64,000 bases of DNA, from the NCBI RefSeq assembly GCF_004168285.1, contig NZ_SEWF01000005.1, positions 1 through 64,000 of the forward strand, given 5' to 3'. Source of the stretch: Emticicia agri (GTDB lineage: Bacteria > Bacteroidota > Bacteroidia > Cytophagales > Spirosomataceae). Below, one piece after another: positions 17,502 through 26,612 of the stretch. Position 1 is the first letter of the stretch. Every line of letters starts with the position of its first letter. The notes under the pieces are model-generated. The model did no database searches. It had not been told where the DNA came from and was given only the letters and a program-made list of their open reading frames with translations. A program made the position numbers and the translations under genes.

Positions 17502-19259
17502 TTAATCAATTTTACCAAAACCTTTCCAGGTACCCGGTGTACCTGCAACTGTACAAACCCAGCCTACATAAGAGCCGCTATTTGGGTTTTTATTATAAAC
17601 TATATCGCCTACATTCCATGTACCCCTCGTAGGTATACCTTCTGCTTTTATCTCTGACTGTTTCTGATATATCACTTTACCAAGGGCATCTTCTGCCACT
17701 ATATTTCTACTCAAATCATTGGTAAAATCAAAATATTTCAACCCCTTAAAGGTAAGCCCGTTATATGCCGCAGAACCTGGTTGGTCATAGATATTAAAAA
17801 CATTGGTAAATTTAATATTATAGGCTCTTCCATTTTTACCACCATCTGAGAAAATAGAAGCAGCTAAATCATTCTGTGGGGTACGGATAATAATATTGCG
17901 GAAAGTAGTAGAAAAACAAGGAGCGTTAGGCAAGCCCATCTGAACAAAAACAGGTGTATTAAGCGTTCTTGCATTGGCAGGAGTACTAAAAGCCCCCTGT
18001 AATATTCTGATATGGTCAAAATTATGCAGGTACCCGGTTACAATAATACCTTTGCCATAATTTGAATCTATTTCAAGATTTGAAAAAACACAATTAAATG
18101 TCTGGGCATAAGAGGTCTTTAAAACTCCGTTTCTGGTACTTTTAAAATCATCCCCAATCTGTAAACCACAGGCATTGGGATCTGTAAGCGTACCATTATA
18201 GCTGAAACTACAATTCGAGATATTAGATGCTGTTCCGAGTAAATACATTCCTCCTTTTGCACAGTTATGTGCATAAGAATTAGACATAATCACGGCTGAA
18301 TTAGATGTATCAAAATAGAAGCCCCATAAATCACAATTCTCTGCCGTAACCTGGTCAAAAGTAGCTTTCCCATTCGAAAACTTATCCGAATCCTTAAGTG
18401 TGGTTGGCCCCATTACACTTTCCGGAGTCCTTATATCGAAAGGGAATGTAAACCCATGACCTTTCAGCGAACGAAGTCTGAGGTTTTTGAATATCGGGTT
18501 CCAGGCACCAGAAATACTGATACCTGCTGTACACACCGCTCTGGCTTTATCGTTACCTACAATACCGAAATCGGATAAAGACAAGCCAAAACCAAATTTA
18601 GAATTTTTGAGTTGTGTTTCTGTTTGTCTGTAATCCAGCACCGGACCCTGAATATTTACAGGGAAGATAATACTTGAAGCCGAATTCTCGCCTCTTATTT
18701 TAGGTGCTGCTCTTGAAGCATCAATGGTAGTACTATCAAAATTAAGATTGATTGTACGGGTAACTTTGTAAGTTCCTTCGGGTATATACACATTTTTTCG
18801 GGAATTAATAGACTTCTGAATAGCATCTGTGTCGTCGGCACGTCCATCACCTTTCGCACCAAACCATTTAATATTTACCTCGGTTGCTGTAAAATTTCTT
18901 TTCCAACGACCTTTATTTATACCAGATACCGCAAAAACAGTTCCACCATTATCCGGTTCAGTACTCGCAGCATCCCAGAAAAATGAGCCACCGCCTCCAT
19001 CGCCATTGGTATAATATCCCAATAATTCAGCTTTATTTCCAGACGCCACCCCATCTGTTGCCCGCATATCATTTACCGTTTGAAGAACCATGTTTTTGTT
19101 TAGTTCTAAACGCATAGCTTTTGAAACAGGTTTTTCTAAATCAGGCGTATTATCTACTTTATCTAAACCTACTGATTTTCGGCTTAAATTTGATGGTTTC
19201 TGGGCAAGAACCAATAAATTGCCTACCGCAAAGAAACATAACAGGATGTACTTTTTCAT
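17502..19259 (-). CDS. Secreted right-handed beta-helix protein (pectate lyase superfamily)
   Basis: A 585-residue exoprotein with a signal peptide (VGNLLVLAQ). After a ~110-residue N-terminal region the Pectate_lyase_3 signature appears: KWFGAKGDGRADDTDAIQKS then VYIPEGTYKVTRTINL. Many Asn/Ser-rich coils of a parallel beta-helix follow to about residue 520. The C-terminal ~60 residues (GTWNVGDIVYNKNPNSGSYV...) resemble tail-spike or phage-fibre end modules. It could be a polysaccharide lyase, hydrolase or epimerase; no catalytic set is assigned. Monocistronic. Confidence 0.82.
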   Translation of the reverse strand: MKKYILLCFFAVGNLLVLAQKPSNLSRKSVGLDKVDNTPDLEKPVSKAMRLELNKNMVLQTVNDMRATDGVASGNKAELLGYYTNGDGGGGSFFWDAASTEPDNGGTVFAVSGINKGRWKRNFTATEVNIKWFGAKGDGRADDTDAIQKSINSRKNVYIPEGTYKVTRTINLNFDSTTIDASRAAPKIRGENSASSIIFPVNIQGPVLDYRQTETQLKNSKFGFGLSLSDFGIVGNDKARAVCTAGISISGAWNPIFKNLRLRSLKGHGFTFPFDIRTPESVMGPTTLKDSDKFSNGKATFDQVTAENCDLWGFYFDTSNSAVIMSNSYAHNCAKGGMYLLGTASNISNCSFSYNGTLTDPNACGLQIGDDFKSTRNGVLKTSYAQTFNCVFSNLEIDSNYGKGIIVTGYLHNFDHIRILQGAFSTPANARTLNTPVFVQMGLPNAPCFSTTFRNIIIRTPQNDLAASIFSDGGKNGRAYNIKFTNVFNIYDQPGSAAYNGLTFKGLKYFDFTNDLSRNIVAEDALGKVIYQKQSEIKAEGIPTRGTWNVGDIVYNKNPNSGSYVGWVCTVAGTPGTWKGFGKID

Positions 19260-19847
19260 TTTTTTACAAGTTTGGATTAATAAGTGAATTTAGTTTGCCA
19301 AATATCGGGTATAGAAAATTGTTTGATTATTGTTAGATAACGACATAAAAGACTAAATACGTATATAGATACGATATACTAACAAACTTCTATCAGCTTT
19401 GTTTGAAACGGTGTCTTAAATTGGCATTAAAAAACTATCTATTCCACATTTTCTGACTTCTTTTATTATATCTGATAAGGCATCTCATCTGTTCTAATAT
19501 GTCAAAAGAAGCGTGCCAAGGGGTTCAGCGAATACTTTTTCATCAAAGAGATGGCCGATTCCTGTCTAAGGCTCAAATAATTACTCTACTATCCATACAA
19601 GTGTTAATAAAAATTCATCTGCGCTACAAATTCCTCAAACAATAGACCTCATTTGCTTGCTTGATTCATGGAGCAAAATCCGGATAGTTTTCTAAGCTGA
19701 TATAGAGGAATTTATGAAATTCTACTGCCTTTTGATAAAGGAATTTCCTTTATTAAACCACTCAGTAAGAAATCCCAAAAAAAAAGGTTTGTCAGAGGAA
19801 ATCAATTAAATTTAAAACCTATTGAGTTTTAACTATATCAGCATGAA
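19260..19847. other. Long intergenic region, nothing recognised
   Basis: 588 bases of AT-rich DNA between divergent surface-protein genes. All frames are broken by stops, and no tRNA, promoter box or strong hairpin was recognised. A stretch near 19500-19640 has short open pieces on the plus strand that could be remnants of a decayed gene, but I could not match them to anything. Confidence 0.5.
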
Positions 19848-21932
19848 ATGAAAACTACATATCTACTTATTTACATATTTTTATTAGCTATCTCTTTTAA
19901 TAGCTACTCACAAACATCTATGTGTGGCGATAATGTTCCGGAAGGATGGGTTACTACCGAAATCACCGGAATGTGTCCTAATGGTGCCGGTGTCCAGAGG
20001 TATATCACCGACATCCGTTTTGTGGCACCGGGGTACGAAATAACTATTTGTGGTGACCTGCCACCTGCCGGATGGGTAACCAAGAGCGTTAATGGCAATT
20101 GCGGTTACAATAGTGCCTATATCTCAAGAACCATAAAAAAAGTAGAGGGTTATACGGCAGAAAATACCATGACTATCTGCGATAGCCCTGCGCCTTCCGG
20201 GTGGGTAACTACAAGTATCAATGGCAATTGTGGTTTTGATGGTAGCTATCTCTCAAGAACAATTAAAAGAATTGCTGATTTACCAACCGGAACTGTATTT
20301 TCTGATTTCGTTTGTGGAGACCCTGCGCCTGAAGGATGGATTACTACTAATGTTAATGGCAATTGCGGCTATAATGGCAGTTATATAGCAAGAACCATAA
20401 AGAAAATTGCAGGTATGGCTCCGGGAGCCGAGGAAGATGTATGCGGAGACCTCCCTCCTGCCGGATGGACTACATTAACTGTCAACAGCAATTGCGGTTA
20501 CAATAGTAGTTATTTATACAGAAGGATTAAAAAACTTGAGGGCTTACCTTCAGGAACTGAAGTAAATATTTGTGGAGACCTTCCTCCTGCCAACTGGGTT
20601 ACTTTAAGTGTCAATGGCAATTGTGGATTAAATAGTGCTTATGTTGCGAGAAAAATACAGAATGTCATCTGTATGCCTGTTGGTACATCATTAACTATTT
20701 GTGGAGATAATACCTATCCTAACGGATGGATTCTTAAAAGCGAAAATGGCTATTGTTCTTATCCTTATTTATCAAGAACTATTGAAAAAATTAGCGGTTA
20801 TCCTACAAATCCTCCTATATCTATTTCAGGCCCATCAAATACTACCATTTGTTCAGGCGAGAGTGTAACGCTTAGTGCAAGCAACTGCCCAAGTGGAACT
20901 ATTACCTGGTCTACCGGAGCAGGAGGACCATCTATCACAGTCTATCCTACAACAACTACCAATTATACCGCTACCTGTACGCAGGGTGAATGCACAAGTA
21001 CCAGTAATACGATTACTATTACGGTAACCACTGTTGATGTTCAGGTATCCCCTAATGCTTCTGCTTGCGCAGGCAAAAGTGCTACATTAACTGCAAGCGG
21101 CTGTAGTTTAAATTATCAATGGTTTACTTCTCAAACTTCTACTACACCCATTGCCTATTCTTCTTCTTATACCACTCCGCCTCTGAATAACCAGACTATC
21201 TACTATGTCAACTGCAAAAATGGTAACTGCGAAAGTGCTAAAAAATCAATTACAGTTAACATTACTGCCGCACCAAATCAGCCGACTGCAAACGGACAAA
21301 CCATTTGCGCTGGTAAGAGCGCTACTTTAACAGCCACAGGTTGTAGCGGAGGCACCTATAAATGGTATAGTTCAGCATCATCTACCGCAGTTCTGGCCAG
21401 TACTGCCAGCTATACTACGCCTACTTTAAATAGTAATACTACTTACTATGTAAGCTGTACCATAAACTGCGAAAGTACCCGAAGATCTGTAAGTGTTACC
21501 ATTGGCCCTTCACCGTCTGCACCCACGGCCTCTGCTTCAGGTACTGCCATCTGTAACGGGCAAAGTGTTACACTAACGGCTACAGGGTGTGCCGGAACAG
21601 TTACCTGGTCGAACGGAGCAAGTGGCAGTAGTATTTCAGTAGGTACCACCGGAACTTATGCCGCCAAATGTACAATTAATGGCTGTGTAAGCGCTAACAG
21701 TAATGTTTTAACCATTACAAGTGGCAACTCAAATGCGCCTGATAATTTAATCCTGTCTGGTAATGCAACAGCAGGAGTAAGGACCGCTAACAAAACTATT
21801 ACTTCAACACAGACCATTCCAAATGGCGTTAATACAACATACAATGCCGGAAATAATATAACATTGAACCCTCCATTCAAAACAAATACAGGAAGTATTT
21901 TTAAGGTAGAAATTAAGGGTTGTGGTAGTTGA
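19848..21932 (+). CDS. Cys-repeat and Ig-like surface protein with 3-coathanger stack end
   Basis: A 694-residue exported protein with a signal peptide (to SQ, ~22). Residues 26-~320 hold seven repeats of 42-45 residues, each starting CGD.PP.GW and containing NGNCGYNSAY.SRTIKK; each has two cysteines 16-18 residues apart. Three Ig-like modules follow (ICSGESVTLSAS, CAGKSATLTASGC, ICAGKSATLTATGC, ICNGQSVTLTATGC starts). The C-terminus (GVRTANKTITSTQTIPNGVN...) is the 3-coathanger stack found at the ends of Cytophagales surface proteins. It probably acts as an adhesin or sheath component. The repeat type itself I do not recognise. Confidence 0.8.
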   Translation: MKTTYLLIYIFLLAISFNSYSQTSMCGDNVPEGWVTTEITGMCPNGAGVQRYITDIRFVAPGYEITICGDLPPAGWVTKSVNGNCGYNSAYISRTIKKVEGYTAENTMTICDSPAPSGWVTTSINGNCGFDGSYLSRTIKRIADLPTGTVFSDFVCGDPAPEGWITTNVNGNCGYNGSYIARTIKKIAGMAPGAEEDVCGDLPPAGWTTLTVNSNCGYNSSYLYRRIKKLEGLPSGTEVNICGDLPPANWVTLSVNGNCGLNSAYVARKIQNVICMPVGTSLTICGDNTYPNGWILKSENGYCSYPYLSRTIEKISGYPTNPPISISGPSNTTICSGESVTLSASNCPSGTITWSTGAGGPSITVYPTTTTNYTATCTQGECTSTSNTITITVTTVDVQVSPNASACAGKSATLTASGCSLNYQWFTSQTSTTPIAYSSSYTTPPLNNQTIYYVNCKNGNCESAKKSITVNITAAPNQPTANGQTICAGKSATLTATGCSGGTYKWYSSASSTAVLASTASYTTPTLNSNTTYYVSCTINCESTRRSVSVTIGPSPSAPTASASGTAICNGQSVTLTATGCAGTVTWSNGASGSSISVGTTGTYAAKCTINGCVSANSNVLTITSGNSNAPDNLILSGNATAGVRTANKTITSTQTIPNGVNTTYNAGNNITLNPPFKTNTGSIFKVEIKGCGS
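19923..20811 (+). repeat. Seven tandem ~129-bp coding repeats
   Basis: First cysteines fall at residues 26, 68, 111, 156, 199, 242 and 285, a period of 42-45 codons. Repeats 2-6 are the most alike; the first and last are diverged, as expected for expansion from the middle. Confidence 0.8.
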
Positions 21933-21961
21933 TAGAAATAAATACTGATTCAGAAAACTTT

Positions 21962-22000
21962 ACTCTTTAAAATCCGCAACACTTGTGGGTTTTAAAGAGT
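21962..22000 (+). terminator. Terminator after the Cys-repeat protein gene
   Basis: A 14-bp nearly perfect stem (962-975 against 987-22000) follows the stop by ~30 nt. It has an A/U-rich lower stem but no T-run beyond it. Confidence 0.5.
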
Positions 22001-22010
22001 TACTTCTACA

Positions 22011-22577
22011 ATGTTTGCTTCTATGATGGAAAATTCTTCTTTAGATATTCAATATATTAAAGCCCGCTATGCTAAAGCAAGAAATCGGTATAAGCCCAGA
22101 CAAATACGCATGGTATTTATTGGTGAAGGGCCACCCGATAACCTTGACCGATATTTTTATTTTGCTGACGTCAAAAAACATGATTCGCTTTTTTTAGAAA
22201 TTATGGGGGTGCTTTATCCTGAGCAGAAAAAGCAGTACTTAGCTTCCCGTCGGGATACAGTTCTGAAAGAAGAAATTTTAGAGAGATTTCAGGAAGACGG
22301 CTATTGGATAATAAGCCTGTCTGAAGTTCCTTGTAGTCTTTTAGAGGAACCTCTCGAAAGCTATTTGCCCGACCTTCTCGAACGTCTGGAAAAGCAAATT
22401 GATAAAAATACACCTATTATTTTAATCAAGTCTAATATTTATGATATTTGTTACGCCCCACTTGTAGCAAATGGCTACCAGGTGTATAACGAAAGAATAC
22501 CTTACCCGGGAAGCGGACAACAGGGGGTGTTTAGGGAGAAGTTTAGCAGGGCTGTAGCTTTGTTGAGAGAGGAGTGA
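22011..22577 (+). CDS. Uncharacterised protein, perhaps uracil-DNA-glycosylase-like
   Basis: A 188-residue soluble protein. Near the front VFIGEGPPDNLDRYFYF resembles the GxxP...Y motif of uracil-DNA glycosylase superfamily proteins, and near the end IPYPGSGQQGVFREKF could be the HPSP-like loop plus final helix of that fold. Neither motif is canonical, so the assignment is tentative. Several ATGs cluster at the start (22011, 22023, 22026). It starts 11 bp past the upstream hairpin and seems independent. Confidence 0.55.
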   Translation: MFASMMENSSLDIQYIKARYAKARNRYKPRQIRMVFIGEGPPDNLDRYFYFADVKKHDSLFLEIMGVLYPEQKKQYLASRRDTVLKEEILERFQEDGYWIISLSEVPCSLLEEPLESYLPDLLERLEKQIDKNTPIILIKSNIYDICYAPLVANGYQVYNERIPYPGSGQQGVFREKFSRAVALLREE

Positions 22578-22916
22578 AATATTGTTGAAAATTTTAAGCA
22601 ATAAAGCAAAACTCCTCAAATAGCATTATCTGAGAGAGTGTAAACTGAACTGCAAATTTTTCATTATTTAATAATACCTTTCTTCTTAACCCACTTAAAT
22701 ACAGTGACTTAAATATTTCCAGAAACCTTTCATCTGTCTCTTTGCCTTTGGGATAAATCAAAAACATGTGTATATTAAGAGAATTGTCATTAGCTTAGTT
22801 ACTGTCATTTCCGACTTATCAAAAACTTTGGCATACACAAAAAGCTATAGCAGTAAAAGAATTTGTTGACCGCAACTTTTCGGGATAGTTTAAACTCTTA
22901 TTAAAAAAATAAAATT
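22578..22916. other. Intergenic region, nothing recognised
   Basis: 339 AT-rich bases upstream of the ABC permease gene. No ORF, RNA gene or clear promoter box was found. Confidence 0.5.
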
Positions 22917-25379
22917 ATGAAAAAAAAATTACCTCCTTCTGTAAATTCGACTGGGCAGATTCAAGATTTCTTTAGAAAAATCCTCGAACCCGCCATGTTT
23001 AAAAATTATTTCAAGACCGCTACCCGTAACCTGGCGAAAAACAGATTCTTCACCATTTTAAATGTCTTTGGCCTGGCAGTGGGCATGTCGCTTAACTTGC
23101 TATTCGTTGCCATGATTGTGTTCATTTATCAATTCGATAACTTCCATCCGAATAAAGAGCATCTATACCGGATAATTACTCACGTTCAGGATCGACAGGA
23201 TAACCCGTCATTCGCATCAGTGCCTATCGGTGCTGCTCAATTGCTGAAAAGCAATTTCGCTGGTGTGGAAAAGGTTGTCCGTATTCATCAGTCGCTTCCC
23301 CGTAATGTTCGTTATGCAGAAATGAACATTTCTTTAAACGGATACTTTGTGGATGCAGCGTATCTTTCGATGTTTAACTTTCCACTGCTGCAGGGCAACG
23401 CCGCCACTTCGCTTGCAAATCCTAATACGATGGTCATTACCGATGCCGCAGCTGCCAGAATTTTTGGAGACAAGAACCCAATAGGCGAACTTGTATCCAT
23501 AGAGCCCTATGGTGAAGTGATGGTAACAGGTGTAGCGAAAAACATGCCGAAGAACTCGCACCTGAGGGTCGAGGCTTTGGTCTCATTCGCCACGCTCACA
23601 TCTTATCATGGTGGATCTTTTACAAACGACGAAAAAAATTGGAATAACTTCCGCAATTCATACGCCTATCTGCAACTCTCTGACAATACGAGTCCCTCTG
23701 CCCTTGAAGCATTCCTGAATGGTATTGCCAAAGAAAAATATACAAAACCTGAGTTCCAGGCTTCGTTCGAACTTCAGCGGTTCGATAAGATTGTTCCCGG
23801 GCCTGAGCTCGACAATGACATGGGCAATGAATGGAGTTATCAGGAAATGCTGCTCATAGGAGTTATACCCATGATTATATTCTTTGCGGCATGCAGCAAC
23901 TACGTTAGCCTTGCTATCTCCCAGTCGCTCAAACGGATGAAAGAGATGGGTGTGCGTAAGGTGATGGGTGCACGGAAGAGACATATCTTTATGCAGTTTA
24001 TGATGGAAAGCACGATCATTATGCTGCTGGCTGTGATACTGTCGTATTTTTTCTTTGAGATTATTCGCGGTGAAACGCTGTCGCTTTTCAACGGCCTTGA
24101 TTGGGTTGATCTGAATCCTACCTTTGGAACGTTTGCCGGTTTCATAACTTTCGCCATCCTTGTTGGCTTTGTTTCGGGTATTGTTCCGGCGCTTCATTTT
24201 TCAAAGACAGGTGCCGTTCAGGCACTGAAAGGGAAGGAACTGCAAACAAAAACGAGCCGCTTGTTTTCATTACGTAAGCTTGTGATTACATTTCAATTCA
24301 TCTTGTCTCTTGGTTTTACTTTTGCCGTGTTTATTATGGCACAACAGCATCGGTACTCTATAAATTATGATTTCGGATTCGACCGGGAGAAAATACTCAA
24401 CGTTGATCTCCAACAGGCAGATCCGCAATTGGTCAGAAATGAATTCGGAAAGCTTTCCTCCATTTCTATGATCTCTCTATCGTCGCACCCGCTTGGCGTC
24501 GGAAGCGTTCCTGGATTGTACGTGAAGCGGGTGGCCAATGCAGATTCTATAGACGCGAGCAAGATGTCTGTTGATGAAAACTTTATAACAAACATGGGTC
24601 TGCTTCTGGTGTTGGGAAGGAACTTCACCAACGACGCCGGCGAAAACTCGCATTCAATCATCATTAATGAAGTATTTGCAAAAAAATTGAGTCCGAATGA
24701 CGCTTCTGGAGCTATTGATCAGGTGGTCATACTTCCCGATAAGAGAAAAGTGAGAGTGGTGGGTATTTTGAAAGATTTCCACTATGCAAGCCTGCAATCA
24801 CCTATTGGAAATTTCTTCTTCGAATATGCACCCGAGCATTTCAACTATGCGAATTTTCAGCTTCAATCAACCAACCAAAGCCATGCTTTTCCGGAAATGG
24901 AAGCAGCCTGGAAAGCTGTCGGGAAGGGCTCCAGGTTCAAAGCCGAATTCCTCACCGACCAGATCCGCGATGCCTATTCGTCTTACAATAAAATGATGGA
25001 ACTGTGGGGATTCATGGGAGTGTTAGCCATCACCATAGCATGCCTGGGGCTATTGGGCACAGTTGTGTTCACGATTAAAAACCGGGTCAAAGAAGTGAGT
25101 ATCCGGAAGGTGATGGGTGCCTCTTCCGGAAGTCTGGTGTACCTTTTATCCAAAGACTTTATTATGTTGCTGGGCATTGCGGGTGTAGTTACCATTCCAG
25201 GCGTCTACCTTTTAATGGAGTTGATGCTGCAAGAGGCACAATATTATCATGCAACTATTGGTGCCTTTGAAGCCATCATTAGCCTGGCGGTTGTGTTAAG
25301 CCTTGGACTGATAACCATCTTTTCACAAACGTTGAAGGCGGCCAATACAAATCCTGTGGATAATCTCAGAGTGGATTGA
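22917..25379 (+). CDS. MacB/FtsX-type ABC transporter permease
   Basis: An 820-residue membrane protein with the layout TM - periplasmic MacB_PCD - FtsX (3 TM) - TM - MacB_PCD - FtsX (3 TM). FtsX signatures are visible twice (ALAISQSLKRMKEMGVRKVM and VFTIKNRVKEVSIRKVMGAS). Such large Bacteroidota permeases work with a separate ATPase as mechanotransmission systems for export or stress response; no ATPase gene is adjacent, so it is an orphan. Homologues normally begin at the MFKNYFKTATRNL at 22995; the 26 residues before it may be a short extension. G+C content is visibly higher than in neighbours, suggesting transfer. Confidence 0.88.
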   Translation: MKKKLPPSVNSTGQIQDFFRKILEPAMFKNYFKTATRNLAKNRFFTILNVFGLAVGMSLNLLFVAMIVFIYQFDNFHPNKEHLYRIITHVQDRQDNPSFASVPIGAAQLLKSNFAGVEKVVRIHQSLPRNVRYAEMNISLNGYFVDAAYLSMFNFPLLQGNAATSLANPNTMVITDAAAARIFGDKNPIGELVSIEPYGEVMVTGVAKNMPKNSHLRVEALVSFATLTSYHGGSFTNDEKNWNNFRNSYAYLQLSDNTSPSALEAFLNGIAKEKYTKPEFQASFELQRFDKIVPGPELDNDMGNEWSYQEMLLIGVIPMIIFFAACSNYVSLAISQSLKRMKEMGVRKVMGARKRHIFMQFMMESTIIMLLAVILSYFFFEIIRGETLSLFNGLDWVDLNPTFGTFAGFITFAILVGFVSGIVPALHFSKTGAVQALKGKELQTKTSRLFSLRKLVITFQFILSLGFTFAVFIMAQQHRYSINYDFGFDREKILNVDLQQADPQLVRNEFGKLSSISMISLSSHPLGVGSVPGLYVKRVANADSIDASKMSVDENFITNMGLLLVLGRNFTNDAGENSHSIIINEVFAKKLSPNDASGAIDQVVILPDKRKVRVVGILKDFHYASLQSPIGNFFFEYAPEHFNYANFQLQSTNQSHAFPEMEAAWKAVGKGSRFKAEFLTDQIRDAYSSYNKMMELWGFMGVLAITIACLGLLGTVVFTIKNRVKEVSIRKVMGASSGSLVYLLSKDFIMLLGIAGVVTIPGVYLLMELMLQEAQYYHATIGAFEAIISLAVVLSLGLITIFSQTLKAANTNPVDNLRVD

Positions 25380-25467
25380 TACAAATGAGGAAAGGCGATA
25401 TTTAAGCACTACGAAATATTAAATAAATTAGAAAGAAAGTAGAAAAATGATGGCACGCTGAAACAAA

Positions 25468-25499
25468 AAACCCTTCAAATAGCGTTATTTGAAGGGTTT
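25468..25499. terminator. Strong bidirectional terminator
   Basis: A perfect 14-bp stem (AAACCCTTCAAATA) with a GCGT loop has an A-run on its left (T-run for the minus strand) and TTTT shortly after on the right. It ends both the permease gene and the tRNA-Arg transcript. Confidence 0.8.
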
Positions 25500-25511
25500 C
25501 TATACTTTTAG

Positions 25512-25585
25512 TGACCGCGAAGGGATTCAAACCCCTAACCTTCTCATCCGTAGTGAGACGCTCTATTCAGTTGAGCTACGCAGCC
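25512..25585 (-). tRNA. tRNA-Arg (ACG)
   Basis: A complete cloverleaf: acceptor GGCTGCG/CGCGGTC, D-arm GCTC...GAGC, anticodon loop CTACGGA with ACG, T-arm AGGGG TTTGAAT CCCTT, discriminator A. A perfect promoter stands upstream. Unlike the 33-40 kb array tRNAs it is isolated and canonical, so it is likely the housekeeping copy. Confidence 0.95.
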
Positions 25586-25605
25586 ATATTCCCGATTTGG
25601 GACTG

Positions 25606-25636
25606 CAAAGGTAGCAAGTCTCCTTTTATTTGTCAA
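25606..25636 (-). promoter_or_regulatory. Housekeeping promoter of tRNA-Arg
   Basis: On the minus strand TTG, exactly 20 nt, then TACCTTTG: the Bacteroidota sigma-A consensus. Transcription should start just before the tRNA. Confidence 0.8.
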
Positions 25637-25644
25637 ATACTTTT

Positions 25645-25950
25645 TTACTTTTTTAATTCACTCGTCGATTCCAGGTCAATATTCTTGAAATAATCATATA
25701 TTTTCAGAATTATTGCCAATGCTACTGTTATTTCTGCCGCCGCAATTACCATGACAAACAAAGCAAACATCTGCCCCTGCAAACGATTAGGGTCATATTG
25801 GCTGAATGCTATCAGATTTATGTTAACGGCATTGAGCATTAATTCAATTCCCATCAATACTAAAATAGCGTTTCGTTTGGTAACTGCTACCGCCAGACCA
25901 ATCGAAAACAATAAAGCCCCAATAATGAGATAATTCTGAATGTAAATCAT
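25645..25950 (-). CDS. nuoK: NADH-quinone oxidoreductase subunit K
   Basis: A 101-residue membrane subunit of respiratory complex I with three helices and the family sequence LVLMGIELMLNAVNINLIAF, including the conserved membrane Glu used in proton translocation. The C-terminus (YDYFKNIDLESTSELKK) is slightly long. It is the last gene of the nuoI-J-K block; nuoL does not follow, as a tRNA promoter begins at its end. Confidence 0.95.
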   Translation of the reverse strand: MIYIQNYLIIGALLFSIGLAVAVTKRNAILVLMGIELMLNAVNINLIAFSQYDPNRLQGQMFALFVMVIAAAEITVALAIILKIYDYFKNIDLESTSELKK

Positions 25951-26054
25951 GTTTTTTTATTGAGTGAATGAGTAATTGTGTGATTTAGTGATTATAAATT
26001 GCGAATATTATAGCTACTAAAAACTATTCACTCAATCACTAATTCACTCAATCA
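25951..26054. repeat. nuoJ-nuoK spacer with direct and inverted TCACTCAATCACTAA repeats
   Basis: Two direct copies of ATTCACTCAATCACTAA stand at the right side and diverged inverted copies (TGAGTGAATGAGTAAT, TGATTTAGTGATTAT) at the left, giving an AT-rich hairpin inside the operon. It shares GTGATTTAGT with the palindrome at 54541-54670. Confidence 0.6.
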
Positions 26055-26612
26055 CTAAATTTTTTCTTTCTTCGCTACATAAGCTGCGCCTATTAAAGCA
26101 GCTAATAGTAATAACCCAATGAGTTCAAAGGCAAAAACATAGTTAGTCATTAACTCTACTCCTATTTTCTGCACGGTTGTACCCTGATGAACATCTTTAC
26201 TAACTAATTGGAAATTGGCACTAAAAATCACTTTCAAAAACCCTAAAAATAATAATATAGCTACAATAGTTACCCAAAAACGATTATGATGACTAACCAG
26301 AATTTTATTTAATTGGTCAGCTTTCTGCTGGTCTTTTTTCTTATTGGTTAGCATAATTCCGAAAATCATCAGAATTAGTATTCCACCCACATAAATCATA
26401 ATCTGGCTTACTGCTAAAAAATCTGCTCCGGCAAAAACATATAAACCTGCCACACCTAAAAGCGTAACTAATAAGCTAAATGCGGCATACAACACGTTTC
26501 TCGTAAATAGCAGATAGACTGCTCCGCCAATAGTAATTGAGGCAAATGTAAAAAAGGCAATTTGCAATACTAATTGTTGGTCGATATGCTTCAATAAATC
26601 TTCGATATGCAC
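26055..26612 (-). CDS. nuoJ: NADH-quinone oxidoreductase subunit J
   Basis: A 185-residue complex I membrane subunit with five helices. The signature NVLYAAFSLLVTLLGVAGLYVFAGADFLAVSQIMIYVGGILIL is split here only for length; it covers the pi-bulge helix region. The start is GTG at 26612-26610, sharing one base with the nuoI stop TAG, which shows translational coupling. Confidence 0.93.
   Translation of the reverse strand: MHIEDLLKHIDQQLVLQIAFFTFASITIGGAVYLLFTRNVLYAAFSLLVTLLGVAGLYVFAGADFLAVSQIMIYVGGILILMIFGIMLTNKKKDQQKADQLNKILVSHHNRFWVTIVAILLFLGFLKVIFSANFQLVSKDVHQGTTVQKIGVELMTNYVFAFELIGLLLLAALIGAAYVAKKEKI

Noticed and set aside
19260-19847. Decayed transposase in the long intergenic region
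   Set aside because: Short open stretches exist but none matches a transposase motif I can name.
23658-24197. 179-codon minus-strand ORF
   Set aside because: Antisense of the ABC permease, without homology or start signals.
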